NCBI GenBank assembly: GCA_020854215.1
Contig: JADZFY010000281.1
Coordinates: 1-36,276, forward strand
Source: Chitinophagaceae bacterium
GTDB taxonomy: Bacteria > Bacteroidota > Bacteroidia > Chitinophagales > Chitinophagaceae
Direction: 5' to 3'
Length of the DNA stretch: 36,276 bases
Shown piece by piece: positions 1-8,889 of the stretch. Both the position numbers and the translations under genes were made by a program. Numbering within the stretch: position 1 is the first letter of the stretch; each line of letters begins with the position of its first letter. The notes under the pieces are model-generated. The model did not search any database, was not told where the DNA came from, and saw only the letters and a program-made list of their open reading frames with translations.

Positions 1-56
1 AAGAAGCATACAAAAGAGAACGGGAAGTAAAAAAATGGAAAAGCAGAAAACTGTTA

Positions 57-149
57 CAACAGCTTATTGGTTCAGTGCATTCCGGCTCATAAGCCGGAAG
101 GGTCCGCGGTTCGAACCCGTTCCGTTTTACGGAACAAGTGGTGCTCCCA
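57..149 (+). pseudogene. decayed tRNA-Met-like sequence
   Basis: The stretch has a D-arm-like part (GCTTATTGGTTCAGTGC), an anticodon-like hairpin containing CTCATAA (anticodon CAT) and a T-loop TTCGAAC. The anticodon arm does not fit a normal 5-bp stem with a 7-base loop: one extra G gives either an 8-base loop or a 7-bp stem over 6 bases. The T stem is mismatched, and no 7-bp acceptor stem can be drawn. The 3' side contains an extra hairpin, GTTCCG/CGGAAC, and then GTGCTCCCA, which looks like the 3' acceptor strand and discriminator of another tRNA. I read this as a tRNA remnant or a fusion of two remnants. A functional but unusual tRNA is less likely. Confidence 0.35.
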
Positions 150-190
150 TATTTTAAAGGTTTTGATTAGTTTTAATCAAAACCTTTTTT
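141..190 (+). repeat. tRNA-3'-end/terminator repeat, copy 1
   Basis: This copy starts with GTGCTCCCA and continues into the terminator hairpin. A diverged second copy lies at 1066-1118, in the same orientation, on the other side of the 228-833 gene. The spacing is about 925 bp. Confidence 0.6.
156..190 (+). terminator. strong Rho-independent terminator
   Basis: A perfect 14-bp stem (AAAGGTTTTGATTA with its complement) encloses a 4-base loop and ends in a T run. It lies just after the tRNA-like sequence on the plus strand. The stem is A-rich on its 5' side, so it could also stop the minus-strand gene that ends at 228. Confidence 0.8.
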
Positions 191-227
191 ATTATTTGAA
201 CTTTCTATATGTGCTACTCCCCTTTTG

Positions 228-833
228 TTAAGCAGGTTCTGTATAAGCGATACGTATTCCTCTCAATAATCTTTCTTCAGTGGCAGTTTTCATCGTTGTG
301 CCAATTTCTATATGGTACATATACTTATCCAATATTTTTCCTCCGGCATCAAAATGATTAATTACTGTTTGCAGAAAATTGTCTGGTGCTGCAATTCCGG
401 GAGGACAGGCTTCATAAGTTACCTCCACTTCACCTGAATAAGCATGGTGATCAATATGGTGCTTCAATATCCATACAGTTAAATCTTCAGCGGTATTATT
501 CTTATAGTAAATAGTGACGGTTTTCATTACCGATCCCACCTGCAGTAGAATTGGAGCAATCAACATACCATTGGCTGAGTATCTTCCGTCCTGATAATTA
601 TCCGTATATCCTCCGTTACCCGGCGGAAAGAAAAAAGAAGCGTCAATGTACAGCACTTTCGTTTTTTTAACAACAGGTGCTAAAATTGGTTTCTTTAACA
701 CACTTTTTGATTTTTTTGCGCCAATGAAGGGGCCTGGCTTTTTTAAGGGAATACTTTTAGTAAGTTTCTTTTTCGTAATAGCCCCTGATTTGCTATTAGC
801 TTTTTTCCCGGTTGCACTTTTTTTTACTGCCAT
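228..833 (-). CDS. lysine-tailed beta-sandwich protein, function unknown
   Basis: The protein has 201 residues. The first ~60 are very rich in Lys, Ala and Ser (MAVKKSATGKK...), like histone H1-type or Hc1-like nucleic-acid-binding tails. The rest looks like a compact beta domain: a VLYIDASFFFPP start, a GMLIAPILLQVGSVMKTVTIYYKNN core and an RIAYTEPA end. This pattern resembles a beta-sandwich domain seen in many secreted bacterial hypotheticals, but I see no signal peptide; the basic tail sits where one would be. The start ATG at 833 is the only one that keeps the whole tail. The gene is isolated and is bracketed by a repeated tRNA-end/terminator sequence, which suggests insertion as a unit. 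A DNA- or RNA-associated role is inference from charge only. Confidence 0.75.
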   Translation of the reverse strand: MAVKKSATGKKANSKSGAITKKKLTKSIPLKKPGPFIGAKKSKSVLKKPILAPVVKKTKVLYIDASFFFPPGNGGYTDNYQDGRYSANGMLIAPILLQVGSVMKTVTIYYKNNTAEDLTVWILKHHIDHHAYSGEVEVTYEACPPGIAAPDNFLQTVINHFDAGGKILDKYMYHIEIGTTMKTATEERLLRGIRIAYTEPA

Positions 834-1065
834 GTTTATGAGTTTTAAAACAAAAAAATACGAAACCTTAAATTAGTGATCAATACCACTTTAGGGTGAT
901 ATTACCATTAGCCATTTTCCACCAGTATTGCAAATACTGGTAGCATCAGTTATTGCTACCCGTTTTTAAGATTTCAAATTCCTGGTATTCGTTGTTTTTT
1001 AAAACTCGTTGCATCACCAAGGGTGCTTAAAATATGCAAAGATGGGGAGCTAACCGTTTATAGTC

Positions 1066-1118
1066 GTGCTCCCACCCTTTTCAAAGGTTTTGGTTAGTTT
1101 TTAATAAAATTTTTTTTG
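1066..1118 (+). repeat. tRNA-3'-end/terminator repeat, copy 2
   Basis: GTGCTCCCA is followed by AAAGGTTTTGGTTAG and a T-rich end, matching 141-190 with several changes. The hairpin is weakened but many changes can still pair as G-T. Just before it, GGGGAGC at 1044-1050 can pair with GCTCCC, like the two acceptor strands of a tRNA whose middle has been lost. No gene is seen in the rest of 834-1128. Confidence 0.5.
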
Positions 1119-1128
1119 AATCTAAAAA

Positions 1129-2283
1129 CTAATGCTGCTGAATGAGATTTTCGAATAGCAGTTTAGCAACAGATTGCAAGAAGGGATTCCAGCCGTCTGT
1201 GTCAGGAGTATTACAGCCATTGGTGATCAGCACCATTCCAAATTTTTCCTGAGGACTGAAAAACATGGCGCTGTGCAGGCCATAAGCCAAACCAGTATGG
1301 CCGATCAGTATTTTACCCGGAAGAAAGGTATCGGTTTTCATTAATGCCAATCCGTAGGTCTGATCTCTATTTACCGGAGTTTGCATTTGTTCGGCACTGA
1401 ATGGGCTGATGATGTGCTTTTCGTTAAAGACGCCCATATTCATATGCATCTGCATGTATACTGCAAGATCCCTCGCAGATATCTTCATTCCACCTGTTGG
1501 AGAAAAAATTGGAGTGGAATATCCCATTTTGTAATTGCGTATTTCGTCTCTCCTCGGATTATAAGCATCAGCAGCAGCATTATACTTTTGTGTGGCAGAA
1601 TCATATTCGTATAGCGTGGCAAAAAGGGAGTTATCCAGCGAATCAATACAATATCCTCCATACAAATGCATCGGTTGTAAAATATGACGCACGATGTATT
1701 GATCAAAACGCTCTCCACTCAGTCTTTCTAACAAAGTACCCACCATATTAAAATTAAGGTTACAATAGCGGTAGCCTTCACCCGGCGCATAATCGCTGTA
1801 GCACGCTGCAAAATCGGGATTAACAGCCGGATTGATAACGTCTAATTTAAAATAACCCTGGCTATCATTGATACTTGAAGTATGGGATAACAACATTCTC
1901 AGAGTAATAACCACATCCGGATATTTTGGATTTCGAACCGCGAATCCAATGAGTTTGCTTACATCGTCATCCAGCGATAACTTTCCCGCATCTACTAATT
2001 GCATAATGGCAGTTGCAGAAAATGATTTGGAAATAGAAGCAATGCGGAAAATATTCTTTGGTTTCAGCGGTTGGTCCAGGGCAATATCCTTTAAGCCAAA
2101 AGAATGAGTATATACGATTTTATTTTGTTTTACTACCGCCACCGATAACCCCACAGCATCATACTCCTCCATGATTCTTTTGATTTCCTTCCGCAGATAG
2201 CGCTGCTGGCCGTATGTTTCAGGAGATAATGCTGCAGTAAGGAAAAATGCAAAAAGTATAATTTTTATAAAAGTCGAATGCAT
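1129..2283 (-). CDS. secreted serine hydrolase, class C beta-lactamase-like
   Basis: This 384-residue protein belongs to the beta-lactamase/transpeptidase-like family (Pfam Beta-lactamase). It has a signal peptide (MHSTFIKIILFAFFLTAALS..., cut near YGQQ), the nucleophile motif S83-I-S-K86, the second motif Y173-C-N175, and a third-box GHTG near residue 327. All three active-site elements are therefore present. Members include esterases, D-aminopeptidases, carboxypeptidases and AmpC-type beta-lactamases, and sequence alone does not separate them; the length and the HTG box fit the broad serine hydrolase group better than a true AmpC. It probably acts in the periplasm. No regulator of the AmpR type is next to it. 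The start ATG at 2283 gives the signal peptide directly. Confidence 0.92.
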   Translation of the reverse strand: MHSTFIKIILFAFFLTAALSPETYGQQRYLRKEIKRIMEEYDAVGLSVAVVKQNKIVYTHSFGLKDIALDQPLKPKNIFRIASISKSFSATAIMQLVDAGKLSLDDDVSKLIGFAVRNPKYPDVVITLRMLLSHTSSINDSQGYFKLDVINPAVNPDFAACYSDYAPGEGYRYCNLNFNMVGTLLERLSGERFDQYIVRHILQPMHLYGGYCIDSLDNSLFATLYEYDSATQKYNAAADAYNPRRDEIRNYKMGYSTPIFSPTGGMKISARDLAVYMQMHMNMGVFNEKHIISPFSAEQMQTPVNRDQTYGLALMKTDTFLPGKILIGHTGLAYGLHSAMFFSPQEKFGMVLITNGCNTPDTDGWNPFLQSVAKLLFENLIQQH

Positions 2284-2412
2284 ATCCGTTCCGGTATTTG
2301 TGTGCTTGTTAAATCATTCAACACGAATCAAGTTTGAGCGAAAAACAATCAAAGCGCCGTACCAATATCATCCGTAAATGGCAAACACCTATTACGAATT
2401 ACGCAGGAAATA

Positions 2413-3696
2413 CTAAACCGTCCAATCGGCAACGGTATTTACCAGCTTATCCTGATACGGTGCCAATATCTTAATATAATTGTCGGTATAACCTTCCATC
2501 ATACCACTTTTGTTCCGGCTTTCAAACAACACCTTGCGAACTTGTCCGGAATGTTGTCCGGTAAACTGCCGCATTTTTTTATACGACAAGTTGCGCAGAA
2601 TTTTATTGCGTTCATGACGAGCCGACACGGGTACTACAGGCTTAATAGCTAAGGCTGCGGTATTGTCTCTTTCGGAATAGGTAAAAACATGGAGATACGA
2701 CACCTCAATAGCATTGAGAAAATCAACGGTCATCTGAAAGTCGTTGTCTGTTTCCCCCGGGGAGCCTACTATAACATCAGCGCCAATACAGCAATGCGGC
2801 ATTAATGTTTTAATGACTGCCACACGATCGGCATACAATTCCCGTTTATACCGCCTGCGCATTAAGCCTAAAATATGATTGCTACCGCTTTGCAACGGAA
2901 TATGAAAATGCGGCATAAACTTTCTGCTTTCCGCAACAAATGCAATGATGTCGTTAGTGAGCAGGTTAGGTTCGATGGAAGAAATGCGATAACGTTCAAT
3001 TCCGTCCACTTTGTCTAACTCCTGAACCAATTGAAAAAAGTTTTCAGTACGACGCCCATGAGATGCATCCGTGTTTTCATTGATACCGAAATCACCCAAA
3101 TTCACACCTGTTAAAACAATCTCTTTTACACCTTTTCCTGCCAGTTCGTTTGCGTGACGGATTACATTTTCAACGGTATCACTCCTGCTTTTTCCGCGAG
3201 CCATGGGAATAGTACAAAAAGAGCAATTATAGCTACACCCATCCTGCACTTTCAGGAAAGTACGGGTTCGGTCGTGCAATGAAAAGGAGCTGTTGAAACC
3301 AGACACTTCATCAATATCGCAGCTGGATATTCTGGCAGAATCTCCTTTAGTGATTTCTTTCAGATGGGAGGCAATATTGAATTTTTCCGCAGCACCGAGT
3401 ACCAAATCAACCCCTTCAATTTCGGCAATTTCCTTAGGTTTTAACTGTGCGTAACAACCCGTAATCACTACCATGCTTGACGGAGCTTTCCGCTGAATGC
3501 GGCGCACCAGTTGCCGGCATTCTTTATCTGCATTATCTGTAACGGAGCAAGTATTGATTACATACACGTCTGCCACTTCTTCAAACGCCTTTTTCTCAAA
3601 ACCCTCATTCTCCAACATACGGGAAAGTGTTGAAGTTTCTGCAAAATTAAGCTTACATCCCAGCGTATGAAAGGCAACTGTTTTACTATTATTCAT
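2413..3696 (-). CDS. mtaB: tRNA threonylcarbamoyladenosine methylthiotransferase MtaB
   Basis: This is a radical SAM methylthiotransferase that turns t6A37 into ms2t6A in tRNAs reading ANN codons. The N-terminal UPF0004 domain has its three cluster cysteines (TLGCKLN, NTCSVTD, ITGCYAQ). The radical SAM motif is CSYNCSFC, and a C-terminal TRAM-like part follows (GQVRKVLFE...). The length of 427 residues is normal. LGCKLN and the overall pattern fit MtaB rather than MiaB or RimO. The track start at 3705 is a TTG; the ATG at 3696 (MNNSKTVAFHTLGC) is a better start. A Bacteroidota-type -7 box ends six bases before this ATG, so the mRNA may be leaderless. The receiver gene lies just upstream on the same strand. 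Confidence 0.95.
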   Translation of the reverse strand: MNNSKTVAFHTLGCKLNFAETSTLSRMLENEGFEKKAFEEVADVYVINTCSVTDNADKECRQLVRRIQRKAPSSMVVITGCYAQLKPKEIAEIEGVDLVLGAAEKFNIASHLKEITKGDSARISSCDIDEVSGFNSSFSLHDRTRTFLKVQDGCSYNCSFCTIPMARGKSRSDTVENVIRHANELAGKGVKEIVLTGVNLGDFGINENTDASHGRRTENFFQLVQELDKVDGIERYRISSIEPNLLTNDIIAFVAESRKFMPHFHIPLQSGSNHILGLMRRRYKRELYADRVAVIKTLMPHCCIGADVIVGSPGETDNDFQMTVDFLNAIEVSYLHVFTYSERDNTAALAIKPVVPVSARHERNKILRNLSYKKMRQFTGQHSGQVRKVLFESRNKSGMMEGYTDNYIKILAPYQDKLVNTVADWTV

Positions 3697-3702
3697 AAGC
3701 GC

Positions 3703-3710
3703 CAAAGATA
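3703..3710 (-). promoter_or_regulatory. candidate -7 box of mtaB promoter
   Basis: TATCTTTG on the minus strand fits the Bacteroidota consensus TAnnTTTG. It ends only six bases before the ATG at 3696, so transcription would begin at or next to the start codon. No clear TTTG -33 element was seen at the usual distance. Confidence 0.4.
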
Positions 3711-3743
3711 CTTGAAATATGGCAATGCCGGGTTGCGAAACCC

Positions 3744-4145
3744 TTAGGGTTCGATTATAACGCCTTTTCCTAAAAAAATAGTACCACTGTGTACGGCATA
3801 AATAGCAGGAAGAAGATCCTCCACCACTGCATACTTAAAAATGTACCCGCGTGCACCGGCCGCAAGCATCTTTTTAATATAAACCGAAGAAGTGTGAAAT
3901 GAAACACCGATTACTTTAACGCCAGGATATTTTTGGGTAAGAATTTGCGTGGCTTCAATACCCGACATCGGTTTCATATTGATATCCATTAGTATGATAT
4001 CCGGATTCAATTCCGGCACCCTGTCAATTGCCTCGGGTCCATTGGTACACTCCCCCACTACAGAAATATGCTCGTAGCGTTGTAAAAACATTATCCATGC
4101 CTTCCTCACTTCCGGATGGTCGTCAACAATTACAATTCTGATCAT
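3744..4145 (-). CDS. stand-alone response-regulator receiver
   Basis: The 133 residues are a complete receiver domain of the NarL/LuxR type: acidic pair D8-D9, phosphoacceptor D54 (IILMD), switch S82 and conserved K104 (GYIFKYA). The normal C-terminal LuxR-type helix-turn-helix is missing, because the protein stops right after the receiver (...GKGVIIEP). No frame-shifted HTH coding was noticed in the 47 bases before mtaB. It may be a single-domain output or phosphate-sink protein, or a truncated NarL-type regulator. No histidine kinase gene is in the window. The start is an ATG at 4145. It is followed after 47 bp by mtaB on the same strand, with a separate promoter candidate between them. Confidence 0.9.
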   Translation of the reverse strand: MIRIVIVDDHPEVRKAWIMFLQRYEHISVVGECTNGPEAIDRVPELNPDIILMDINMKPMSGIEATQILTQKYPGVKVIGVSFHTSSVYIKKMLAAGARGYIFKYAVVEDLLPAIYAVHSGTIFLGKGVIIEP

Positions 4146-4259
4146 TTGCCTGGTGTGTTTAGGGTAACTATTCTACAATAATCGTATAAATACGTAGAAA
4201 AATCCCCATCACCCAATCTTTATGTCAAAATCCGGCTGCTTTTTTATCAAACATCAATG

Positions 4260-6668
4260 CTAAACCAAACTGATGTCCAAAACCTGTTGCATATTTTTCA
4301 CATAATGAAACTTCATGCCTTTTATAAATTCAGCATTGATCTCCTGTACATCTTTTTCATTTTGCCAGCACATCACTACTTCTCTCATCCCTGCACGGCG
4401 GGCTGCGAGCACTTTTTCTTTGATACCTCCTACCGGTAGTACCTGCCCGCGAAGCGTAATTTCGCCGGTCATGGCCAAATAGGGCTTCACCTTTCGTCCG
4501 GTAAGTGCAGACGCGATTGCAGTCATCATCGTAACACCGGCACTCGGCCCGTCTTTAGGCACAGCTCCTTCGGGAACATGCACGTGGATATTTCTTTTCT
4601 GAAACAACTCCGCATCAATTCCGTATTTGCGGGCATTCGCCTGCAAATAGGTCAATGCTGTTGTAGCACTTTCTTTCATCACGTTTCCCAGGTTGCCGGT
4701 GAGTTTCAATTCACCCTTACCTTCGCTTTGCGTGGTTTCAATAAACAATATATCGCCGCCCACATACGTGTAGGCAAGTCCTACTGCTACACCGGGCATA
4801 TTAGCAATTTTGTACAGATCGTTGCTGTACCTGGGGCGCCCCAATATTTTTTCGATATCTCTGCCTATTAATGAAGGCTTCAACTTACTCTTTACTGCAT
4901 ATTCTTTAGCCTGCGACCGCATGATAGACGCCAATTGTCTGTCTAACTCCCGCACACCACTTTCGCGGGTATAATCTTCAATTATTTTTTCTAATACCGA
5001 ATTGCTGATTTTGATACTCTGGTTCTTCAAACCATGCAGCTCTTTTTGTTTGGGCAACAGGTGACGTCTGGCAATCTCCACTTTTTCTTCAACGGCGTAA
5101 CCATTCAGGTTCACAATTTCGAGCCGGTCTCTCAGTGCCGGCTGGATATGTTGCAGGTCGTTAGCCGTGGCAATAAATAGCACTTTACTCAGGTCATATT
5201 CTAATTCCAGGTAATTGTCATAAAAGGAATGGTTCTGCTCGGGATCCAGCACTTCCAGCAGTGCAGAAGAAGGATCACCTCTAAAATCGTTACCCACTTT
5301 ATCTATCTCATCCAAAATAATCACCGGATTACATGACGCTGCCTTGCGGATAGACTGAAGAATACGCCCCGGCATAGCACCGATATACGTCTTACGGTGC
5401 CCCCGTATCTCACTTTCATCGTGCATTCCTCCAAGGCTCAACCTCACAAATTTACGGTTGAGCGCTGCAGCGATACTTCTGCCCAACGATGTTTTACCTA
5501 TACCCGGAGGCCCCACAAAACAAAGAATCGGGCTTTTCATATCTCCCTTCAATTTCAAAACGGCGAGGTATTCGAGTAACCGCTCCTTTATTTTATTCAT
5601 ACCATAATGGTCATGATCCAATACTTTCTTTGCTTTGGTCAAATCATAGGAATCCACGGTACCTTCTTCCCAGGGCAGTTCCAGCATCAAATCAAGGTGG
5701 TTGTATACTACCGAGTAATCTGGTGTGGACACGTGCATGCGCTCGAGCTTCTCTATCCCTTTCTTAAAGGCTTCCTTCGCAGCATCGGGCCATTTTTTCA
5801 GTTCAGCCTTTTTCTGCATTTCCCGAATTTCACGCTCATTGGCGTCGCCCCCCAGCTCTTCTTTTATGCTTTTCAGTTGTTGCTGTAAAAAGTATTCCTT
5901 TTGTTGTTTGTCTAATTCAGTTTTGGTACGGTTGGTAAGTTGGTTTTTTAACTCGGCAAACTGGAGCTCCCGATTGAGCAGTTGCATAAGTTTCTCCGCC
6001 CTGAGTTTCAGGTCGTTCATCTCCAGTAATTCCTGTTTTTCTTTTAGATCGCTGTTGATATTACTGCTTACAAAATGTATAAGGAAGGCCGGATTTTCAA
6101 TATTCTTCAGAATAACTGATGCCTCGGAAGGCATATTGGGTGAAAGCAGGATAATCTGGGAAGCCAAATCTTTTATGGAACTAACCGTAGCCGCAAAATG
6201 GCGGTCATCTTCAACACTAATCTTTTCTTCTTCCAACAATTGAATAGTAGCCCGAAAATAAGGTTCTTCGGCAATGATCTTTTCAATTGAAAACCTTTTT
6301 TTACCCTGAATGATGATGGTTGTTCCCCCATCAGGCATTTTGATGAGTTTAATAATTTTTGCAACGGTACCTGTTGTTTCCAGATCTTTTACAGCCGGAT
6401 CTTCCACGGTACTGTCTTTTTGTGCAATAACACCTACCAGTTTGTCAGTCTTATAAACGTCATTCACGGCTTTTATGGAGCGGTCTCTTCCTACTGTTAT
6501 GGGTAATACCACACCCGGAAATAGTACGGTATTACGCAGGGGTAACAAAGCCAATTCAGTTGGAATGCTGATCTCATCATTATTCTCTGCTTCATCTTCA
6601 TTTAAGGGAATGATGGGCATAAACTCCATTTCCTCTTCTGTACGTACATAAATTTCGCTTCTTTTCAT
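4260..6668 (-). CDS. lon: ATP-dependent protease Lon
   Basis: This cytoplasmic AAA+ serine protease degrades damaged and regulatory proteins. In order it has the N-terminal LON substrate-binding domain ([15 protein letters not shown]), a coiled-coil region, Walker A GPPGIGKT near residue 390, Walker B IILDEIDK, and the C-terminal Lon protease domain with the catalytic Ser in KDGPSAGVT and the Lys in [10 protein letters not shown]. The length of about 802 residues is typical. The track start at 6689 is TTG; the ATG at 6668 ([10 protein letters not shown]) is preceded by AAGGA at a good distance and is chosen. Lon is often heat-inducible, but no operator of a known heat-shock repressor was recognised. 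It stands alone between a receiver gene and a barrel gene. Confidence 0.97.
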   Translation of the reverse strand: MKRSEIYVRTEEEMEFMPIIPLNEDEAENNDEISIPTELALLPLRNTVLFPGVVLPITVGRDRSIKAVNDVYKTDKLVGVIAQKDSTVEDPAVKDLETTGTVAKIIKLIKMPDGGTTIIIQGKKRFSIEKIIAEEPYFRATIQLLEEEKISVEDDRHFAATVSSIKDLASQIILLSPNMPSEASVILKNIENPAFLIHFVSSNINSDLKEKQELLEMNDLKLRAEKLMQLLNRELQFAELKNQLTNRTKTELDKQQKEYFLQQQLKSIKEELGGDANEREIREMQKKAELKKWPDAAKEAFKKGIEKLERMHVSTPDYSVVYNHLDLMLELPWEEGTVDSYDLTKAKKVLDHDHYGMNKIKERLLEYLAVLKLKGDMKSPILCFVGPPGIGKTSLGRSIAAALNRKFVRLSLGGMHDESEIRGHRKTYIGAMPGRILQSIRKAASCNPVIILDEIDKVGNDFRGDPSSALLEVLDPEQNHSFYDNYLELEYDLSKVLFIATANDLQHIQPALRDRLEIVNLNGYAVEEKVEIARRHLLPKQKELHGLKNQSIKISNSVLEKIIEDYTRESGVRELDRQLASIMRSQAKEYAVKSKLKPSLIGRDIEKILGRPRYSNDLYKIANMPGVAVGLAYTYVGGDILFIETTQSEGKGELKLTGNLGNVMKESATTALTYLQANARKYGIDAELFQKRNIHVHVPEGAVPKDGPSAGVTMMTAIASALTGRKVKPYLAMTGEITLRGQVLPVGGIKEKVLAARRAGMREVVMCWQNEKDVQEINAEFIKGMKFHYVKNMQQVLDISLV

Positions 6669-6762
6669 AATATTCCTTTCAAAAGTCAATATGACATAAT
6701 TTCAAGATAATAATACCCTGAAAGCCTTCCGTACTACGTTGGTCAAGATTAATGCCAGTAAA

Positions 6763-6792
6763 AAAAATCCGGAGACGATGATCCGGATTTTT
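6763..6792 (-). terminator. Rho-independent terminator of the barrel gene
   Basis: An 11-bp perfect stem (AAAAATCCGGA/TCCGGATTTTT) with an 8-base loop lies 21 bp after the stop of the 6813-7403 gene and ends in a T run on the minus strand. Confidence 0.75.
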
Positions 6793-6812
6793 CGATATAA
6801 CCTGTTTTTTGA

Positions 6813-7403
6813 TTATAGGGCAATTCCAACGCCCAGTTGTATGGATTGGCTTTTCCAGTTATCACGATTGTCTATATCATTAATATTCGACAAACCAATT
6901 CCATACCTGCCATATACTCTCAGTTTCAGGATGTTGATCTGGGCCCCGCCCACCATAGAAAAATCACCTTTCGTAAAGGCATCACCCCCGTTTTCGAGTA
7001 ATGTATTTTGCTTGTTCATTAATATGCTGAATTGCGGACCGGCCTGCAATGTAAAGAATGAAAACGGCCTGTACGACAACATCAATGGAATGCTCAGGTA
7101 GTTCAGTTTTACTTCCTTAAGTTCATTAATGGATACTTTATACAAATCGTCAAATTCTGTGGAGGTAGTGGTATTCGTTTGACTGAACATCACTTCAGGC
7201 TGAATACCCCACTTGGAGGAGAACATAATTTCCGGGGCAATTCCCACATGGTATCCCAACTGGTATTCGTCTTTAAAAGATTTGCCGTCTAATTTGCCCA
7301 TGTTGGCGCCGGCATGAATGGCCAGTTTTACACCTTGTGCAGCGGACGAAGTGGCAATAAAAAGAAAACTCACAAAAGCGATTGGAAGAATGAATCGTTT
7401 CAT
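6813..7403 (-). CDS. small outer-membrane beta-barrel protein
   Basis: The 196-residue protein has a clear signal peptide (MKRFILPIAFVSFLFIATSSAAQ) followed by alternating short strands typical of the Bacteroidota 'outer membrane protein beta-barrel' family (PF13568-like): GVKLAIHAGANMG, YQLGYHVGI, WGIQPEVMFSQT, LNYLSIPLMLSYRP, FTLQAGPQFSILM and a C-terminal SIQLGVGIAL. The length fits an eight-strand barrel. The substrate or role is unknown; many relatives are structural porin-like proteins. It has its own terminator (6763-6792). A weak -7 box-like TAGATTTA lies upstream of its ATG. It is monocistronic as far as can be seen. Confidence 0.88.
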   Translation of the reverse strand: MKRFILPIAFVSFLFIATSSAAQGVKLAIHAGANMGKLDGKSFKDEYQLGYHVGIAPEIMFSSKWGIQPEVMFSQTNTTTSTEFDDLYKVSINELKEVKLNYLSIPLMLSYRPFSFFTLQAGPQFSILMNKQNTLLENGGDAFTKGDFSMVGGAQINILKLRVYGRYGIGLSNINDIDNRDNWKSQSIQLGVGIAL

Positions 7404-7544
7404 ATGATTGCGTTTTATAACCTAAATCTAAATCAATGAGCAGGGGCTTACAACTTTTGCTTCAGAGTATTTTGTTAAGTAAATGAAATGGAAATGTTAT
7501 AGTTTCTTCTCCTGACGACAGGTGCTGAGAAAATTTACCTTCTA

Positions 7545-8792
7545 TTAGGCCAACTCAATTACGGTAATCTCAGGAAGAATTCCTACTCTGCCCGGATAGC
7601 CTAAGAATCCGAATCCACGGTTGATGTATAACTTTTGCTTATCCTGCTCGTATAAACCGGCCCATTGTTTATACACGTATTGTACAGGGCTCCATTTGAA
7701 CCCTGGAAGTTCAACACCAAACTGCATACCGTGTGTGTGACCGCTAAGCGTCAAATCAATGTCCTTGTATTCCGGTATCACCTGGGCGTCCCAATGGCTT
7801 GGGTCATGACTCATTAATATTTTAAAAGGGTAAGCTTCTGTACCGGCATACGCTTCATGCAACTTTCCATATTTGGGAAAATTAGCTTTGGCGCCCCAGT
7901 TTTCAATACCCAATAACGCAATCTGTTGACCCTGCTTTTCCAATACTACGTGTTCGTTCATTAGCAGGCGCCATCCCATATCAGCCTGCACCTGTTTCAA
8001 TTTCTCCAGGTTTTGTACTTTTTCTTCGGGGTTCGACCATCTTTTGTAATCGCCATAGTCATGGTTTCCCAAAATACTATAAACACCCATGGGCGCCTGA
8101 AGTCTGCTAAACATTGCTGAATATTCTTTCATTTCTACTGCCTGGTCGTTCACAAGATCACCGGTAAATAAAATAATATCTGCCTGTTGTTTCATAATCA
8201 TCTCCACACCATGAGCCACAGCGCTTTTATCGGTAAAACTCCCGGAATGTATGTCTGAGATATGCAGCACTTTCATCCCCCTAAAAGCGTCGGGAAGATT
8301 AGGAAATCTGAGTTTAATTTTTTTCAACTGATAGCGATATTTATTGGAAAATCCCACCATCATCACGGTCATTAAACTTCCACCGATTGCCAGTCCAAGC
8401 CAACTCATAAAAACCGACCTCGAAATGCCGGCAGCTTTAAACGGTTCACCTTCTACATACTGGTAAAAAAGTCTGCCCCCACCCCATTGCAGCAGGCGGC
8501 GTAAGTCATCAACCAATAAAAATATTACTGTTAGCGATTTAGAAAGAAACAATCCAATAATAGTTGCCATCCAGTAGGTGCGAAAGCTTTTAGGCCAATT
8601 ATCCAAATTGAGATAAGGAAGTAAAATGAGGGTGATGATTGCAAGTGCACTAACACCCCAGTACAGTCCATATACCGTATACCGGATTTTAGGCGAAACA
8701 GATTGCAGCGTAAACTTTACGGCCTGAAAAACGTACAAATCAACGAGTAAAACAATAATAATCAGAATCCACCTCCCTGAAAAACTACGCAT
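7545..8792 (-). CDS. membrane-anchored calcineurin-like metallophosphoesterase
   Basis: This 415-residue protein has several N-terminal membrane segments (about residues 8-28, 40-60, 72-95 and 130-150) and a C-terminal metallophosphoesterase domain. The metal ligands are all visible: SDIHSGS, GDLVND, GNHDY, MSHDP and GHTHGMQFG. The architecture is that of the YaeI/YkuE-like group, whose members act at the membrane on phosphoester substrates such as UDP-2,3-diacylglucosamine or related lipids. The exact substrate here is not known. The start ATG at 8792 opens into the first membrane segment. No close operon partner is seen; the FMN reductase lies 97 bp upstream on the same strand. Confidence 0.93.
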   Translation of the reverse strand: MRSFSGRWILIIIVLLVDLYVFQAVKFTLQSVSPKIRYTVYGLYWGVSALAIITLILLPYLNLDNWPKSFRTYWMATIIGLFLSKSLTVIFLLVDDLRRLLQWGGGRLFYQYVEGEPFKAAGISRSVFMSWLGLAIGGSLMTVMMVGFSNKYRYQLKKIKLRFPNLPDAFRGMKVLHISDIHSGSFTDKSAVAHGVEMIMKQQADIILFTGDLVNDQAVEMKEYSAMFSRLQAPMGVYSILGNHDYGDYKRWSNPEEKVQNLEKLKQVQADMGWRLLMNEHVVLEKQGQQIALLGIENWGAKANFPKYGKLHEAYAGTEAYPFKILMSHDPSHWDAQVIPEYKDIDLTLSGHTHGMQFGVELPGFKWSPVQYVYKQWAGLYEQDKQKLYINRGFGFLGYPGRVGILPEITVIELA

Positions 8793-8889
8793 ACGAAATC
8801 ATTAAGATTGAATTAAATTTCTTCATAAAAGGACTACAATGTACCACGCCAAAAACAACAAATTACACATCCCCCATTGTAAAAAAAAC

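Noticed and set aside
5725-6243. 172-residue plus-strand ORF rich in Ser, Phe and Cys
   Set aside because: It is an antisense shadow of lon with composition typical of such shadows.
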